Shown here piece after piece: positions 25,813 to 35,136 of a stretch of DNA of 64,000 bases; the first letter of the stretch is position 1; every line of letters starts with the position of its first letter. Under the pieces are notes generated by a model. It worked only from the letters and a program-made list of their open reading frames with translations, was not told the origin of the DNA and made no database searches. This DNA comes from Sulfitobacter sp. DSM 110093 (GTDB taxonomy: Bacteria; Pseudomonadota; Alphaproteobacteria; Rhodobacterales; Rhodobacteraceae): contig NZ_CP085167.1 of the NCBI RefSeq assembly GCF_022788715.1, positions 2,176,001 through 2,240,000 on the forward strand. Direction: 5' to 3'. The position numbers were made by a program, and so were the translations under genes.

Positions 25813-28087
25813 CTTGCAGCATCTCCCAGACCCTATGCGGGGTGAATGGCATATCTGCCTGCCGCACACCGCGTTCCCAAAGCGCATCCTGCACCGCGTT
25901 CGATACCGCCGCCAGCGCGCCCACGGTCCCGGCTTCGCCGCAGCCCTTCATGCCCATGGCATTGGCGGTCGAAGGCACGGGTTCCGAAGTGAAAGAGATC
26001 ATCGGTAGGTCGGCGGCGCGAGGCATGGCATAATCCATGAAGGTGGCGGTCAGCAGTTGCCCATCTTCGTCATAGACAACCCGTTCCTGCACCGCTTGGC
26101 CGATGCCTTGAGCGACCCCACCATGCACCTGCCCTTCGGCCAGCATCGGGTTGATCAGATTTCCGAAATCATCGACCACCGTATAGCGGTCGAGGGTCAC
26201 CACCCCAGTTTCAGGGTCGATCACCACCTCGGCCACATGCGCCCCGTTGGGGTAGCTGCGCCCCGGCAGGCTGGCGCGTTCGTGGTGAGACAGAAGATCG
26301 TCGCGGCCCTTGGCACGGGCCATTTCCGCCACCTCCAACATCGTGGGGCTGACGTTCGACCCCTCGGCGCGGAAACGTTCGTCGTCAAAGGCGATATCGC
26401 TCGCCGCGACGCCCAATTCTTCGGCCAAAAACGCCGCGAACACCTCGGCTATCTTCGCTACGGTGGCCACGGTCGCCGTGTTCTGCGTGGTCACCGAACG
26501 TGAGCCGCCAGTGCCACCGCCCTTTTTAATCAAGTCGCTATCGCCCTGCACAACGCTGATCCGCTCCGCAGGGATGCCGGTCTGATCCGACAGGAACTGC
26601 GCATAGACCGTCTCGTGCCCCTGCCCATTGCTTTGGGTGCCGACATAAATCGTCACGCTGCCATCCTCCTCAAAGACCACTTTGGCCCCTTCAGAAGGAT
26701 CGCCCAGAATGCTTTCGATATAGTAACACAGCCCCTGTCCCCGCAGCAGGCCGCGTTTGGCGTCCGCAGTACGGCGGGCGGTGAACCCCGCGCGGTCGGC
26801 CTCTTGGCCCGCGCGGATCAGCAGCCGCGCAAAATCGCCCACGTCGTAGAGCTCTCCGGTGGCGGTGGTATAGGGAAACTGGTCCGGCTTGATGAAGTTG
26901 ATGCGGCGCAGCTCCCACGGATCGACGCCCAACTCCCGGGCTGCGCGGTCCATCAACCGCTCCAGCACATAGATCGCCTCGGGCCGCCCGGCGCCGCGAT
27001 AGGCATCGACCTGCACGGTGTTGGTGTAATAGCCCTCGACATGCAGATAGGTGTCTTGCACGTCATAGACGCCCATCAAAACCTTGGAGAACAGTTGCGA
27101 CTGAATCGGCTGGCCGAACTGGCTGTTATAGGCCCCGAGGTTGCAGCGCGTGTCGACACGGTAGGCGGTGATCTTGTGGTTTTCGTCAAAGGCGAACTCG
27201 GCCCATGACACCAGATCGCGCCCGCCATTGTCGGTGAGCATCGCTTCCGTCCGCTCCGACATCCAGCGCACCGGACGGCCCAGCGCCCGCGCAGCTTGGG
27301 CGATGCAAAAATACTCAGGGTAGGTCATCGCCTTCATGCCAAAGCCGCCGCCGACATCGGGGTTTGTCACGCGCACGTTGTCTTCGCTGAGGCCAAAGGC
27401 TTTGACAAAGAAGTTCTTATGCGCCCAAACCCCCTGCCCGCCCAGCGCCACATGCAACCGGCCATCGGCCCATTCCGCATAGCAGCCGCGTGGCTCCATC
27501 GAATTGACGATGATGCGGTTATCGCCGACCTCCAGCTTGACGCGGCGCGCAGCCTTGGCAAATGCCGCCTCGACCTTGTCCTCGTCCCCCATGCCCCAGT
27601 CGAAGGCGCGGTTGTCGGGCGCTTCGTCATGCAGGGTCTCACCGCCGGGGGTCAGGTCCATCTTGGCGGGCAGATCATCGGCATCGAAAAGGATCAATTC
27701 GGCCGCATCACGGGCTTGTTGCAAGGTTTCAGCCACGATCAAAGCCACCGGCTCACCCACATAGCGCACCCGGCCCTTGGCCAGAATGGGGCGCAGCGGC
27801 GCGGCACCCTTGCTGCCATCGCGGTTATCGACCACCGTATTCGGCAAGGCGATATTCATGCCCGCCGCCTCCAGATCGGCGCAGGTCAGCACCAGATGCA
27901 CGCCCTCTGCCTCGCGGGCATCGTCCACGTCCAATTCGGTGATCATCCCGTGCGCCACAGGCGCGCGGAAGAAAACACCATGCAGCGCGTCACGGGGTGC
28001 AATATCATCCACATAGCGGCCATCGCCGGTCAGGAAACGGTGGTCTTCCACCCGTTTGACCGGCTGGCTTTTCCCGAACTTTTCCAT
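25790..28087 (-). CDS. Molybdopterin hydroxylase large subunit, form II CoxL-like
   Basis: This 765-aa protein of the xanthine oxidase/aerobic CO dehydrogenase large-subunit family binds molybdopterin-cytosine dinucleotide. The N-terminal hammerhead domain starts VKRVEDHRFLTGDGRYVDD. The Mo-binding domains contain GGGFGMKAMTYPEYF and, at the active-site loop, AYRGAGR, which marks form II rather than the form I loop of true CO dehydrogenases. The catalytic Glu is in the C-terminal GCGEAGTVG. The small Fe-S and medium FAD subunits are not adjacent, which is unusual. Substrate unknown; form II proteins probably oxidise aldehydes or N-heterocycles. Its ribosome site lies in a strong hairpin. Confidence 0.9.
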   Translation of the reverse strand: MEKFGKSQPVKRVEDHRFLTGDGRYVDDIAPRDALHGVFFRAPVAHGMITELDVDDAREAEGVHLVLTCADLEAAGMNIALPNTVVDNRDGSKGAAPLRPILAKGRVRYVGEPVALIVAETLQQARDAAELILFDADDLPAKMDLTPGGETLHDEAPDNRAFDWGMGDEDKVEAAFAKAARRVKLEVGDNRIIVNSMEPRGCYAEWADGRLHVALGGQGVWAHKNFFVKAFGLSEDNVRVTNPDVGGGFGMKAMTYPEYFCIAQAARALGRPVRWMSERTEAMLTDNGGRDLVSWAEFAFDENHKITAYRVDTRCNLGAYNSQFGQPIQSQLFSKVLMGVYDVQDTYLHVEGYYTNTVQVDAYRGAGRPEAIYVLERLMDRAARELGVDPWELRRINFIKPDQFPYTTATGELYDVGDFARLLIRAGQEADRAGFTARRTADAKRGLLRGQGLCYYIESILGDPSEGAKVVFEEDGSVTIYVGTQSNGQGHETVYAQFLSDQTGIPAERISVVQGDSDLIKKGGGTGGSRSVTTQNTATVATVAKIAEVFAAFLAEELGVAASDIAFDDERFRAEGSNVSPTMLEVAEMARAKGRDDLLSHHERASLPGRSYPNGAHVAEVVIDPETGVVTLDRYTVVDDFGNLINPMLAEGQVHGGVAQGIGQAVQERVVYDEDGQLLTATFMDYAMPRAADLPMISFTSEPVPSTANAMGMKGCGEAGTVGALAAVSNAVQDALWERGVRQADMPFTPHRVWEMLQGAAIAAE

Positions 28088-28091
28088 CTGA

Positions 28092-28140
28092 CGCTGCCCC
28101 TACTGCCCTTAGTGCTTCGGGCCAACAGTAGCGGGCAGCG
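28092..28140 (-). promoter_or_regulatory. Hairpin covering the ribosome site of the CoxL-like gene
   Basis: Arms CGCTGCCC-CTACTG (28092-28105) and CAGTAG-C-GGGCAGCG (28126-28140) form 14 base pairs with a one-base bulge. On the minus strand the proximal arm contains AGGGG, nine bases before the ATG at 28087. There is no T-tract. It could end part of the decarboxylase transcript or limit translation of the next gene. Confidence 0.6.
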
Positions 28141-28157
28141 CGTCAGTGTCCAGAGGC

Positions 28158-29318
28158 TCAAGCCGCCTTGCGCTTAAGCTCTGCCCCAAGGTCCGAGACA
28201 AGCGCGACCTGGCCCAGCCCGTAGCCGTTAAAGGCGGTGGACATGGCGATGGAATAAGCCCCCATCCCGCCAAACAACAGATAATCCCCCGTCTGTGCAT
28301 CGTCGGGCAGCGGCAGGCCATCGGGCAAACGATCCAACGAATCGCAAGTAGGGCCAAAGACCACGCGCGGTGTCGGCGCCCCTTGGCGCAGCGCCCCCTC
28401 AGGGCCGACCACATCCACCAGCCCCGATAGGCCCATGTCCCGCAGATCGGGCAGACCGCCATAGATACCGTCGTTCAGGAACACCGTCCGCCCCCCATTG
28501 CGCATCCCCTTGATACGGGTCGCCAGCACGGCGGCATCGGCAACCATCGCCCGGCCCGGCTCGCAGAGCAGCGTCGGAGCCTCAGCGCCAAAGCTATCAG
28601 CCAGCGCCGCCTTAACTGCGGCAAAGACAGCCCGATGATCCGGCGCGTCAAAGCCGCGATCCACGGCAAAGCCACCGCCGATGTTCATCCGTTTGATCGA
28701 GACCTCCGCCATCCGCAGGATATCCGCCGCCGCATGGACATATTGCACCCAAGCCTGCGGATCGTTGCACTGCGTGCCGGGGTGGAAACACATAGAAGGC
28801 GTGAACCCCATCTCAACCACCGCGCGCAGCAGGTCCGCCGCCTGCTCAGGTGCCGCGCCGAATTTGGACCCGAAGTCATAAGCCGCGCCCTTGACCGGTA
28901 AGGCGAAGCGCACCGCCACCTCATTGTCGCGCGGCACGTCGTGCAGCTTGGCCAGTTCCGACATGTCATCAATTGACCAGCTATAGACGCCCGCCGCGAT
29001 CCCGGCCTGCACCTCTGCCGCCGAGCGTACGGGGTTGTTATAATGCAGTGTCGCCTGCGGGCAGACCGCACGGACCGCTGCCATCTCTGCCGGGGACGCG
29101 ACATCAAAAGTGGTGATCCCCGCCGCAACAAGGTTCGACAGCACTTCGGGCCGGTCATTGGCCTTGACCGCATAGGTCACCAACCCGTCGAAATCCGCCT
29201 GAAACCGCCGCGCCGTGGCTTGCAGCACCGAGGGGGCAAGAAACAAGACCGGCGCATCAGGGCTGTGTTTGGCCAAGTAAGCGGCGGGGCTGTCGGAAAG
29301 GGGGGCGATATGCTGCAT
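28158..29318 (-). CDS. Ornithine/lysine decarboxylase, type III PLP fold
   Basis: This 386-aa alanine-racemase-fold PLP enzyme makes putrescine (or cadaverine) from ornithine (or lysine). The PLP lysine is in YAVKAN (about residue 49), the glycine-rich phosphate site is NIGGGFAVD (about 212), EPGRAM lies near 259, and the catalytic Cys is in FGPTCDSLD (about 329), the motif that separates decarboxylases from racemases. AGAGG precedes ATG 29318 at six bases. It is divergent from an Lrp-type regulator 100 bases away, which probably controls it in response to an amino acid. Substrate choice cannot be decided from sequence alone. Confidence 0.92.
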   Translation of the reverse strand: MQHIAPLSDSPAAYLAKHSPDAPVLFLAPSVLQATARRFQADFDGLVTYAVKANDRPEVLSNLVAAGITTFDVASPAEMAAVRAVCPQATLHYNNPVRSAAEVQAGIAAGVYSWSIDDMSELAKLHDVPRDNEVAVRFALPVKGAAYDFGSKFGAAPEQAADLLRAVVEMGFTPSMCFHPGTQCNDPQAWVQYVHAAADILRMAEVSIKRMNIGGGFAVDRGFDAPDHRAVFAAVKAALADSFGAEAPTLLCEPGRAMVADAAVLATRIKGMRNGGRTVFLNDGIYGGLPDLRDMGLSGLVDVVGPEGALRQGAPTPRVVFGPTCDSLDRLPDGLPLPDDAQTGDYLLFGGMGAYSIAMSTAFNGYGLGQVALVSDLGAELKRKAA

Positions 29319-29418
29319 GGGGGCCTCTTGTTTGCCTTTCTCCAGTAAAGCCGCGATTTCAGTCGATTCATCGTGTCAAACCGCCTAAAGTGACGCGAAC
29401 TTTCGGCGAATTGACGAT

Positions 29419-29859
29419 ATGACAGTACAACTTGACGATACCGACCGCGCTTTGATCGCGACGCTGCAAGGCAACGCCCGATTGCCGGTGGCCGATCTTG
29501 CGCGCAACCTCGGCCTTGCCCGCACCACCGTTCAGGCGCGGCTGGAACGGCTGGAACGCAGCGGCGCCATCGTCGGCTACACCCTGCGCTTGGGCGAGGC
29601 CGCCCGTGCCCCGCTGCACGCCACCGCGCTGGTCAACATCGAACTGCGCGCTGGTCCCGCCGTGCTGGCCCGCCTGCGCAGCCTGCCCGGCGTGCAGGTC
29701 GTCCACACCACCTCGGGCCGCTTTGACCTGCTGGTGCAGATCGCGGCGCAGACCACGCAAGAGTTGGACGACACCCTCGACCGTATTGGCGAGACGCGCG
29801 GCGTGAAAGGCAGTGAGAGCCTCATTCACCTCAGCACCAAGATCGACCGGCGCGGTTAG
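29419..29859 (+). CDS. Lrp/AsnC family transcriptional regulator
   Basis: This 146-aa protein has the winged helix-turn-helix DTDRALIATLQGNARLPVADLA (about 7-50) and a RAM ligand-binding domain with VQVVHTTSGRFDLLVQIAAQ (about 92-111). It is divergent from the ornithine decarboxylase gene and likely regulates it and itself in response to an amino acid or polyamine precursor. I did not find a clear dyad in the gap; only weak ATCGTGTCAA/TTGACGAT arms are present. Downstream, 80 bases separate it from valS. Confidence 0.88.
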   Translation: MTVQLDDTDRALIATLQGNARLPVADLARNLGLARTTVQARLERLERSGAIVGYTLRLGEAARAPLHATALVNIELRAGPAVLARLRSLPGVQVVHTTSGRFDLLVQIAAQTTQELDDTLDRIGETRGVKGSESLIHLSTKIDRRG

Positions 29860-29939
29860 GCCCCTGCCCCAAATCCGCTTTGCCATAGGTCTTTCCCTCG
29901 CCGCGCCAGACCGCTAAACGGGGCGCAACAAAAGGGATC

Positions 29940-32879
29940 ATGACCATGGCACTCGAAAAGACCTTCAACGCCGCCGAGGCGGAAAGCCGCATCTACGCCG
30001 ATTGGGAAACCAAAGGCGCGTTCAAAGCGGGCGCAAATGCGCAGCGTGACGAGCATTTCTCGGTGATGATCCCGCCGCCGAATGTCACCGGATCGCTGCA
30101 CATGGGGCATGCTTTTAACAACACGTTGCAGGACATCCTCGTTCGTTGGCACCGGATGCAGGGGTTCGACACCCTCTGGCAGCCCGGCCAAGACCACGCG
30201 GGCATCGCCACGCAGATGGTGGTGGAGCGTGAATTGGCCGCCACCGGCCAGCCGGGCCGCCGCGAACTAGGGCGTGAGGCGTTCACCGCCAAGGTTTGGG
30301 AGCAAAAGCAGAAATCCGGTGGCACGATCATCGATCAGCTGCGCCGTCTGGGCGCCTCCTGCGACTGGTCGCGCAACGCTTTCACAATGTCCGGCGCACC
30401 CGGTGCGCCCGAGGGTGAAGAGGGCAATTTCCACGACGCCGTGATCAAGGTCTTCGTGGATATGTACAACAAGGGGCTAATCTACCGCGGCAAGCGGCTG
30501 GTCAACTGGGACCCGCATTTCGAGACCGCGATCTCGGATTTGGAGGTCGAAAGCACCGAAGTCGACGGCCATATGTGGCACTTCAAGTATCCGCTGGCGG
30601 GGGGTGAAACCTATACCTACGTCGAGAAAGACGAGGACGGGAATACACTCTTCGAAGAAACCCGCGACTATATCTCCATCGCCACCACGCGCCCCGAAAC
30701 CATGCTCGGCGACGGTGCTGTTGCGGTTCATCCATCGGATGAGCGTTACGCCTCAATCGTCGGAAAACTCTGCGAAATTCCAGTTGGCCCGAAGGCGCAG
30801 CGCCGCCTGATCCCGATCATCACCGATGAATACCCGGACAAGAACTTCGGCTCGGGCGCGGTAAAGATCACCGGCGCACATGACTTCAATGACTACGGAG
30901 TCGCCAAGCGCAACGGCATCCCGCTTTACGCCCTGATGGACACCCAGGGCCGCATGCGCGCCGATGGCCTGCCCTACGATCAGGCCGCCGCCCGCGCGCA
31001 GGCCATCGCCGATGGATCGGAGCCCGCCCCAGAGGACGCCACCGAGATCAACCTCGTGCCCGACGCCTACCGCGGTCTCGACCGGTTCGAGGCCCGCAAA
31101 CGCGTGGTCGAGGACGTGACGGCCGAGGGCCTCGCCGTGATGACCGAGGCGACCGACCCCCGCCTTGGCCGCGCCGCCAAGAAGGCCCCGGTCGAGCCCG
31201 GTGAAGGCGGCGAAATGCGCACCGAGGAAGAGAACCTCGTGCCGCTGGCCGAGGCCAAGAAAATCATGCAGCCCTTCGGCGACCGCTCCAAAGTGGTGAT
31301 CGAGCCGATGCTGACCGACCAGTGGTTCGTCGCCACCGATAAGATCGTGCAGCCTGCTATTGATGCGGTGCGCTCTGGCGAGGTGACGATCCTGCCCGAG
31401 CAGGACCGCAAGGTCTATTTCCATTGGCTGGAGAACATCGAGCCTTGGTGTATCTCGCGCCAGCTCTGGTGGGGGCATCAGATCCCGGTGTGGTTCGACG
31501 ACGCGGGCAATGAGTATTGCGCGCCGACCGAGGCAGAGGCGCAGGCCATGGCGCCGGGCAAGACACTGCGCCGCGACCCCGACGTGCTCGACACATGGTT
31601 CTCCTCCGGCCTCTGGCCCATCGGCACGCTAGGCTGGCCCGAGCAGACGGCGGAGCTTGAGAAATACTTCCCTACCTCCGTGCTGGTCACCGGTTTCGAC
31701 ATCATCTTCTTCTGGGTCGCCCGGATGATGATGATGCAATACGCCGTGGTCGATCAAAAGCCCTTCGACACCGTCTATGTCCACGCGCTGGTGCGCGACG
31801 AGAAGGGCAAGAAGATGTCGAAATCCTTGGGCAACGTGCTCGACCCGCTGGAGTTGATAGACGAGTTTGGCGCCGATGCCGTGCGCTTTACCGTCACCTC
31901 GATGGCGGCGATGGGGCGTGACCTGAAGCTCAGCACCCAACGCATTGCAGGTTACCGCAATTTCGGCACGAAACTGTGGAACGCGCACCGCTTTGCCGAG
32001 ATGAACAACGTCTTCGACAGCATGCCCGCCGCGATGCCGCAGCCGCAGGCCACGCTGAACAAATGGATCGTGGGCGAGACCGCCCGCATCCGCGAAGAGG
32101 TCGACGCGGCGCTTGGCAACTTCCGCTTCAACGACGCGGCCAACGCGCTCTATGCCTTTGTCTGGGGCAAGGTCTGCGACTGGTATGTGGAACTCTCCAA
32201 GCCACTGTTGCAAGACGATGCGCCCGAGGCCGAAGAGACCCGCGCGACGATGGCTTGGGTGCTTGAGCAATGTCTGGTGCTGCTGCACCCGATCATGCCC
32301 TTCATCACAGAAGAGCTGTGGCAGACCACCACCAAGCGCGACCAACTGCTCGCCCTGACCGATTGGCCGACCTACACCACCGCCGATCTGCTGGATGCCG
32401 AAGCTGACCGCGAGCTGAACTGGGTGATCGGCCTGATCGAAAGCGTCCGTTCCGCACGCCAACAGATGCATGTGCCAGCCGGGCTGAAGGTGCCGATGCT
32501 GGTGACTGATATGGACGAGGCTGCACAGGGCGCATGGGACCGCAACGAGGTGATGATCAAACGCCTCGCGCGGGTCGAGAGCCTTGAGAAGACCGACAGT
32601 TTCCCCAAAGGCACCGTGTCCATCGCGGCACCGGGGGCCAGCTTTGGCCTGCCGCTGGCTGGGTTGATCGACATCGACGCCGAGAAAGCGCGGTTGCAAA
32701 AGTCGCTCGACAAGCTGGGCAAGGAAATTGGCGGGCTGAAGGGGCGTTTGAACAATCCCAAGTTCGCGGCGTCTGCACCGGAAGAGGTTGTCGCTGAGGC
32801 GCAGGCCAATCTGGATGCGCGTCAGGAAGAGGCCGACCAGTTGCAGGCGGCTTTGGATCGTCTGGCTGAACTGGGGTAA
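29940..32879 (+). CDS. valS: Valyl-tRNA synthetase
   Basis: This 979-aa cytoplasmic class I synthetase charges tRNA-Val and edits threonine. The HIGH-type motif is [14 protein letters not shown] (about 45-58). The editing domain contains [21 protein letters not shown] (about 242-262 as a region) and the KMSKS motif lies in [10 protein letters not shown] (about 623-632). A C-terminal coiled-coil (about 905-975) with [16 protein letters not shown] is the tRNA-binding arm typical of ValS. AAAGGG precedes two in-frame ATGs; 29940 is listed, but 29946 has better spacing and is equally likely. Confidence 0.96.
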   Translation: MTMALEKTFNAAEAESRIYADWETKGAFKAGANAQRDEHFSVMIPPPNVTGSLHMGHAFNNTLQDILVRWHRMQGFDTLWQPGQDHAGIATQMVVERELAATGQPGRRELGREAFTAKVWEQKQKSGGTIIDQLRRLGASCDWSRNAFTMSGAPGAPEGEEGNFHDAVIKVFVDMYNKGLIYRGKRLVNWDPHFETAISDLEVESTEVDGHMWHFKYPLAGGETYTYVEKDEDGNTLFEETRDYISIATTRPETMLGDGAVAVHPSDERYASIVGKLCEIPVGPKAQRRLIPIITDEYPDKNFGSGAVKITGAHDFNDYGVAKRNGIPLYALMDTQGRMRADGLPYDQAAARAQAIADGSEPAPEDATEINLVPDAYRGLDRFEARKRVVEDVTAEGLAVMTEATDPRLGRAAKKAPVEPGEGGEMRTEEENLVPLAEAKKIMQPFGDRSKVVIEPMLTDQWFVATDKIVQPAIDAVRSGEVTILPEQDRKVYFHWLENIEPWCISRQLWWGHQIPVWFDDAGNEYCAPTEAEAQAMAPGKTLRRDPDVLDTWFSSGLWPIGTLGWPEQTAELEKYFPTSVLVTGFDIIFFWVARMMMMQYAVVDQKPFDTVYVHALVRDEKGKKMSKSLGNVLDPLELIDEFGADAVRFTVTSMAAMGRDLKLSTQRIAGYRNFGTKLWNAHRFAEMNNVFDSMPAAMPQPQATLNKWIVGETARIREEVDAALGNFRFNDAANALYAFVWGKVCDWYVELSKPLLQDDAPEAEETRATMAWVLEQCLVLLHPIMPFITEELWQTTTKRDQLLALTDWPTYTTADLLDAEADRELNWVIGLIESVRSARQQMHVPAGLKVPMLVTDMDEAAQGAWDRNEVMIKRLARVESLEKTDSFPKGTVSIAAPGASFGLPLAGLIDIDAEKARLQKSLDKLGKEIGGLKGRLNNPKFAASAPEEVVAEAQANLDARQEEADQLQAALDRLAELG

Positions 32880-32924
32880 TAATTTGGCGTGGTGGTTAGC
32901 TGCCACGCCTCCAACTCAACACGA

Positions 32925-33064
32925 GCCGGGCAGCGCCAGACCGCGGGATGGCGCTAATAGCATCTCAGTTCGGCAGTTTATCTCTGCCGCGCATTTGCTT
33001 GATCTCAGGACAGCACCACATTGCAAAAGCGCCAGCCCGTCCGGGCGGTCTGGCGCTGCCCGGC
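32925..33064. repeat. Perfect 20-bp inverted repeat in the valS/crotonase gap
   Basis: Arms at 32925-32944 (starts GCCGGGCAGCGCC) and 33045-33064 (ends GGCGCTGCCCGGC) are exact reverse complements over 20 bases and enclose 100 bases. A small GGCC-TTC-GGCC hairpin follows the right arm. The element fills the 240-base gap between two convergent genes and contains no coding frame of note. Confidence 0.85.
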
Positions 33065-33121
33065 GGCCTTCGGCCTTGATTCCGGGCTGTTGCGCACGAT
33101 GTTAACGAAGCGCTAATCAGC

Positions 33122-33913
33122 CTATTTAAACACCGCAGGCCGCTTGCCGAACTCCGCCGCGATCACCTCCATCTGCTCAGGCTTGCCCAACAGCGCCGCC
33201 TGTTCCCGCGACTCGGCCTCAAGCACCTCCCCGTCCGACGCACCGGATTCCGCATATCCAATCAACCGCTTGGCCGCCTTCACGGCATTCGGCCCCTTCC
33301 CCGCAATCACCCGCGCCAGTTCCAGTGCCGCCGCCTGCGGATCATCGGCGACCTCAGTCACCAGCCCCCAACGCTCGGCCTGCGCGGCATCCACGGGCGC
33401 GGCGGTATAGGTCATCCGCCGCAACACATCCGAGCGCACCAAACGCGGCAACAGCACCATGCCGCCCATATCCGGCACGATGCCCCATTTCATCTCCATC
33501 ACCGCCAGCTTCGTACCCGGCGCGGCAATGCGGATATCCGCACCAAGCGCCAGTTGCATCCCCGCGCCATAGACCACGCCATGCAGCGCCGCGATCACCG
33601 GGATCTCTAGACGGTGCCAGACCATCGACACCTCTTGCCATTTGTTCGTCGTGCCCTCGCCATGGGTGCGCGGCATGATCAGCGCTTCGACATCCTGCCC
33701 CAGCATCCCCGAAAGCCCGCCGATATCGATGCCCGCGCAAAAGCCTTTGCCCTCACCCGACAACACCACCACGCGGGCATCTGAGGCCGCAAGCTCCTGA
33801 CCTGCCGCGATAATCGCCTCGATCATCTCATCATCCACGGCATTCATCTTGTCGGCGCGGGTGAGGGTCACATGGGCGATATGGTCTTCGATCCGGGTGG
33901 TGACGCGGGGCAT
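33122..33913 (-). CDS. Crotonase/enoyl-CoA hydratase family protein
   Basis: This 263-aa member of the crotonase superfamily has the oxyanion-hole motifs GKGFCAGIDIGGL (about 58-70) and HGVVYGAGMQLALGADIRIA (about 100-119). The second hydratase glutamate is present in MEMKWGIVPDMGG, but at the position of the first catalytic glutamate (GGGCEL in hydratases) it has GAGMQL with glutamine, so classical enoyl-CoA hydration is doubtful. The start at ATG 33913 (MPRVTTRIEDH) has AGGAGA upstream. It is divergent from the HisC-like aminotransferase. Related activities include CoA-ester isomerase, lyase or hydrolase. Confidence 0.88.
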   Translation of the reverse strand: MPRVTTRIEDHIAHVTLTRADKMNAVDDEMIEAIIAAGQELAASDARVVVLSGEGKGFCAGIDIGGLSGMLGQDVEALIMPRTHGEGTTNKWQEVSMVWHRLEIPVIAALHGVVYGAGMQLALGADIRIAAPGTKLAVMEMKWGIVPDMGGMVLLPRLVRSDVLRRMTYTAAPVDAAQAERWGLVTEVADDPQAAALELARVIAGKGPNAVKAAKRLIGYAESGASDGEVLEAESREQAALLGKPEQMEVIAAEFGKRPAVFK

Positions 33914-34032
33914 GGCACTTCTCCTAAATGTTTGGCGCAGTTCAACGCAGATCAACGCGCGGCACCAGCAAAACGTGGCGGCAGGTGCTGCGACCCTTGC
34001 CCTCTCAACGGTCCAACCCTACACCTTGGCGC

Positions 34033-35136
34033 ATGACATATGCACGCCTTACCCCCCTCGCCCAAAGCCTGCCCGCCAACGTCCCCTTCGTGGGCCCCGA
34101 AGCACAGGAGCGCAGCCTTGGCCGTCCCTTCAAAGCGCGGCTGGGTGCCAATGAAAACGTCTTTGGCCCCTCGCCTCGCGCCATCGCGGCCATGGCCGAG
34201 ACCGAGATGTGGAAATACGGCGATTCCGAAAGCGTGGAGCTGCGCGCGGCATTGGCCGAATTGCATGGCGTGACGCCCGACAATATCATCGTCGGCGAAG
34301 GCATCGACGGGCTATTGGGCTATCTCGTCCGCCTACTGGTTGGCGAAGGCGATGCGGTGGTGACCTCGGAAGGCGCTTACCCAACCTTCAACTACCATGT
34401 GGCGGGCTTTGGCGGCGTGCTGCACAAAGTGCCCTACCGCGACGATCACGAAGACCCGGCAGCACTTTTCGCCAAGGCGGCGGAGGTCGATGCGAAACTC
34501 GTCTACCTCGCCAATCCCGACAACCCGATGGGCACTTGGCATGAGGGCACGGCACTGGCGCGCGTGCTCGACGATCTGCCCCAAGGCAGCCTGCTGTTGC
34601 TGGACGAAGCCTATATCGAATGCGCACCAGAAGGTACTGCACCCCAGCTTGCCGCCGATGACCCGCGCGTGATCCGGATGCGAACTTTCTCCAAAGCCTA
34701 CGGGCTTGCCGGGGCGCGGATTGGCTATGCCATCGCCGCGCCGGAACTGATCACTGCCTTCCACAAGGTGCGCAACCACTTCGGTCTAAACCGCGCGGCT
34801 CAGGCAGGTGCCCTATCAGCGGTGCAGGACCAAGAGTACCTTAGGCAAGTTCAGGCAAAGATCGCAGAGGCCCGTGACCGGATCACGCAGATCGCCGAAG
34901 AAAACGGGCTGAGCGCCCTCCCCTCGGCTGCCAATTTCGTCGCGATCGATTGCGGCAGCGATGGCACCTTTGCCAAGGCGGTGCTCGACGCGCTGGTGGC
35001 GCGGGGCATTTTTGTGCGGATGCCCTTTGCTGCGCCGCAAAACCGCTGCATCCGCATCAGTTGCAGCACGCCGCAGGAGTTGGACATCTTTGCCGCCGCC
35101 CTACCCGAAGCGCTGGCCGAAGCAGGCGGGGCTTAA
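34033..35136 (+). CDS. HisC-like PLP-dependent aminotransferase
   Basis: This 367-aa fold-type I aminotransferase of class I/II is close to histidinol-phosphate aminotransferase. Visible motifs are KARLGANENVFGPSP (substrate/PLP loop, about 36-50), LVYLANPDNPMG (about 157-168, PLP Asn/Asp), LLLDEAYIE (about 190) and the PLP lysine in RTFSKAYGLAGARIGYA (about 220). It lies 17 kb from the his genes, so it could be hisC or a paralogue acting on aromatic amino acids. The start at ATG 34033 fits the family; earlier in-frame codons overlap the divergent crotonase promoter. Its last four bases overlap the next convergent gene. Confidence 0.85.
   Translation: MTYARLTPLAQSLPANVPFVGPEAQERSLGRPFKARLGANENVFGPSPRAIAAMAETEMWKYGDSESVELRAALAELHGVTPDNIIVGEGIDGLLGYLVRLLVGEGDAVVTSEGAYPTFNYHVAGFGGVLHKVPYRDDHEDPAALFAKAAEVDAKLVYLANPDNPMGTWHEGTALARVLDDLPQGSLLLLDEAYIECAPEGTAPQLAADDPRVIRMRTFSKAYGLAGARIGYAIAAPELITAFHKVRNHFGLNRAAQAGALSAVQDQEYLRQVQAKIAEARDRITQIAEENGLSALPSAANFVAIDCGSDGTFAKAVLDALVARGIFVRMPFAAPQNRCIRISCSTPQELDIFAAALPEALAEAGGA

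Noticed and set aside
25790..28087. True aerobic CO dehydrogenase
   Set aside because: The active-site loop is AYRGAGR (form II), not the form I Cys-containing loop, and the S and M subunits are absent here.
31629..32906. 425-codon minus-strand frame opposite valS
   Set aside because: It is antisense to the catalytic and coiled-coil parts of ValS and has no motif.
32925..33064. Insertion sequence with 20-bp terminal repeats
   Set aside because: The enclosed 100 bases cannot encode a transposase and no flanking target duplication is visible; kept only as a repeat.
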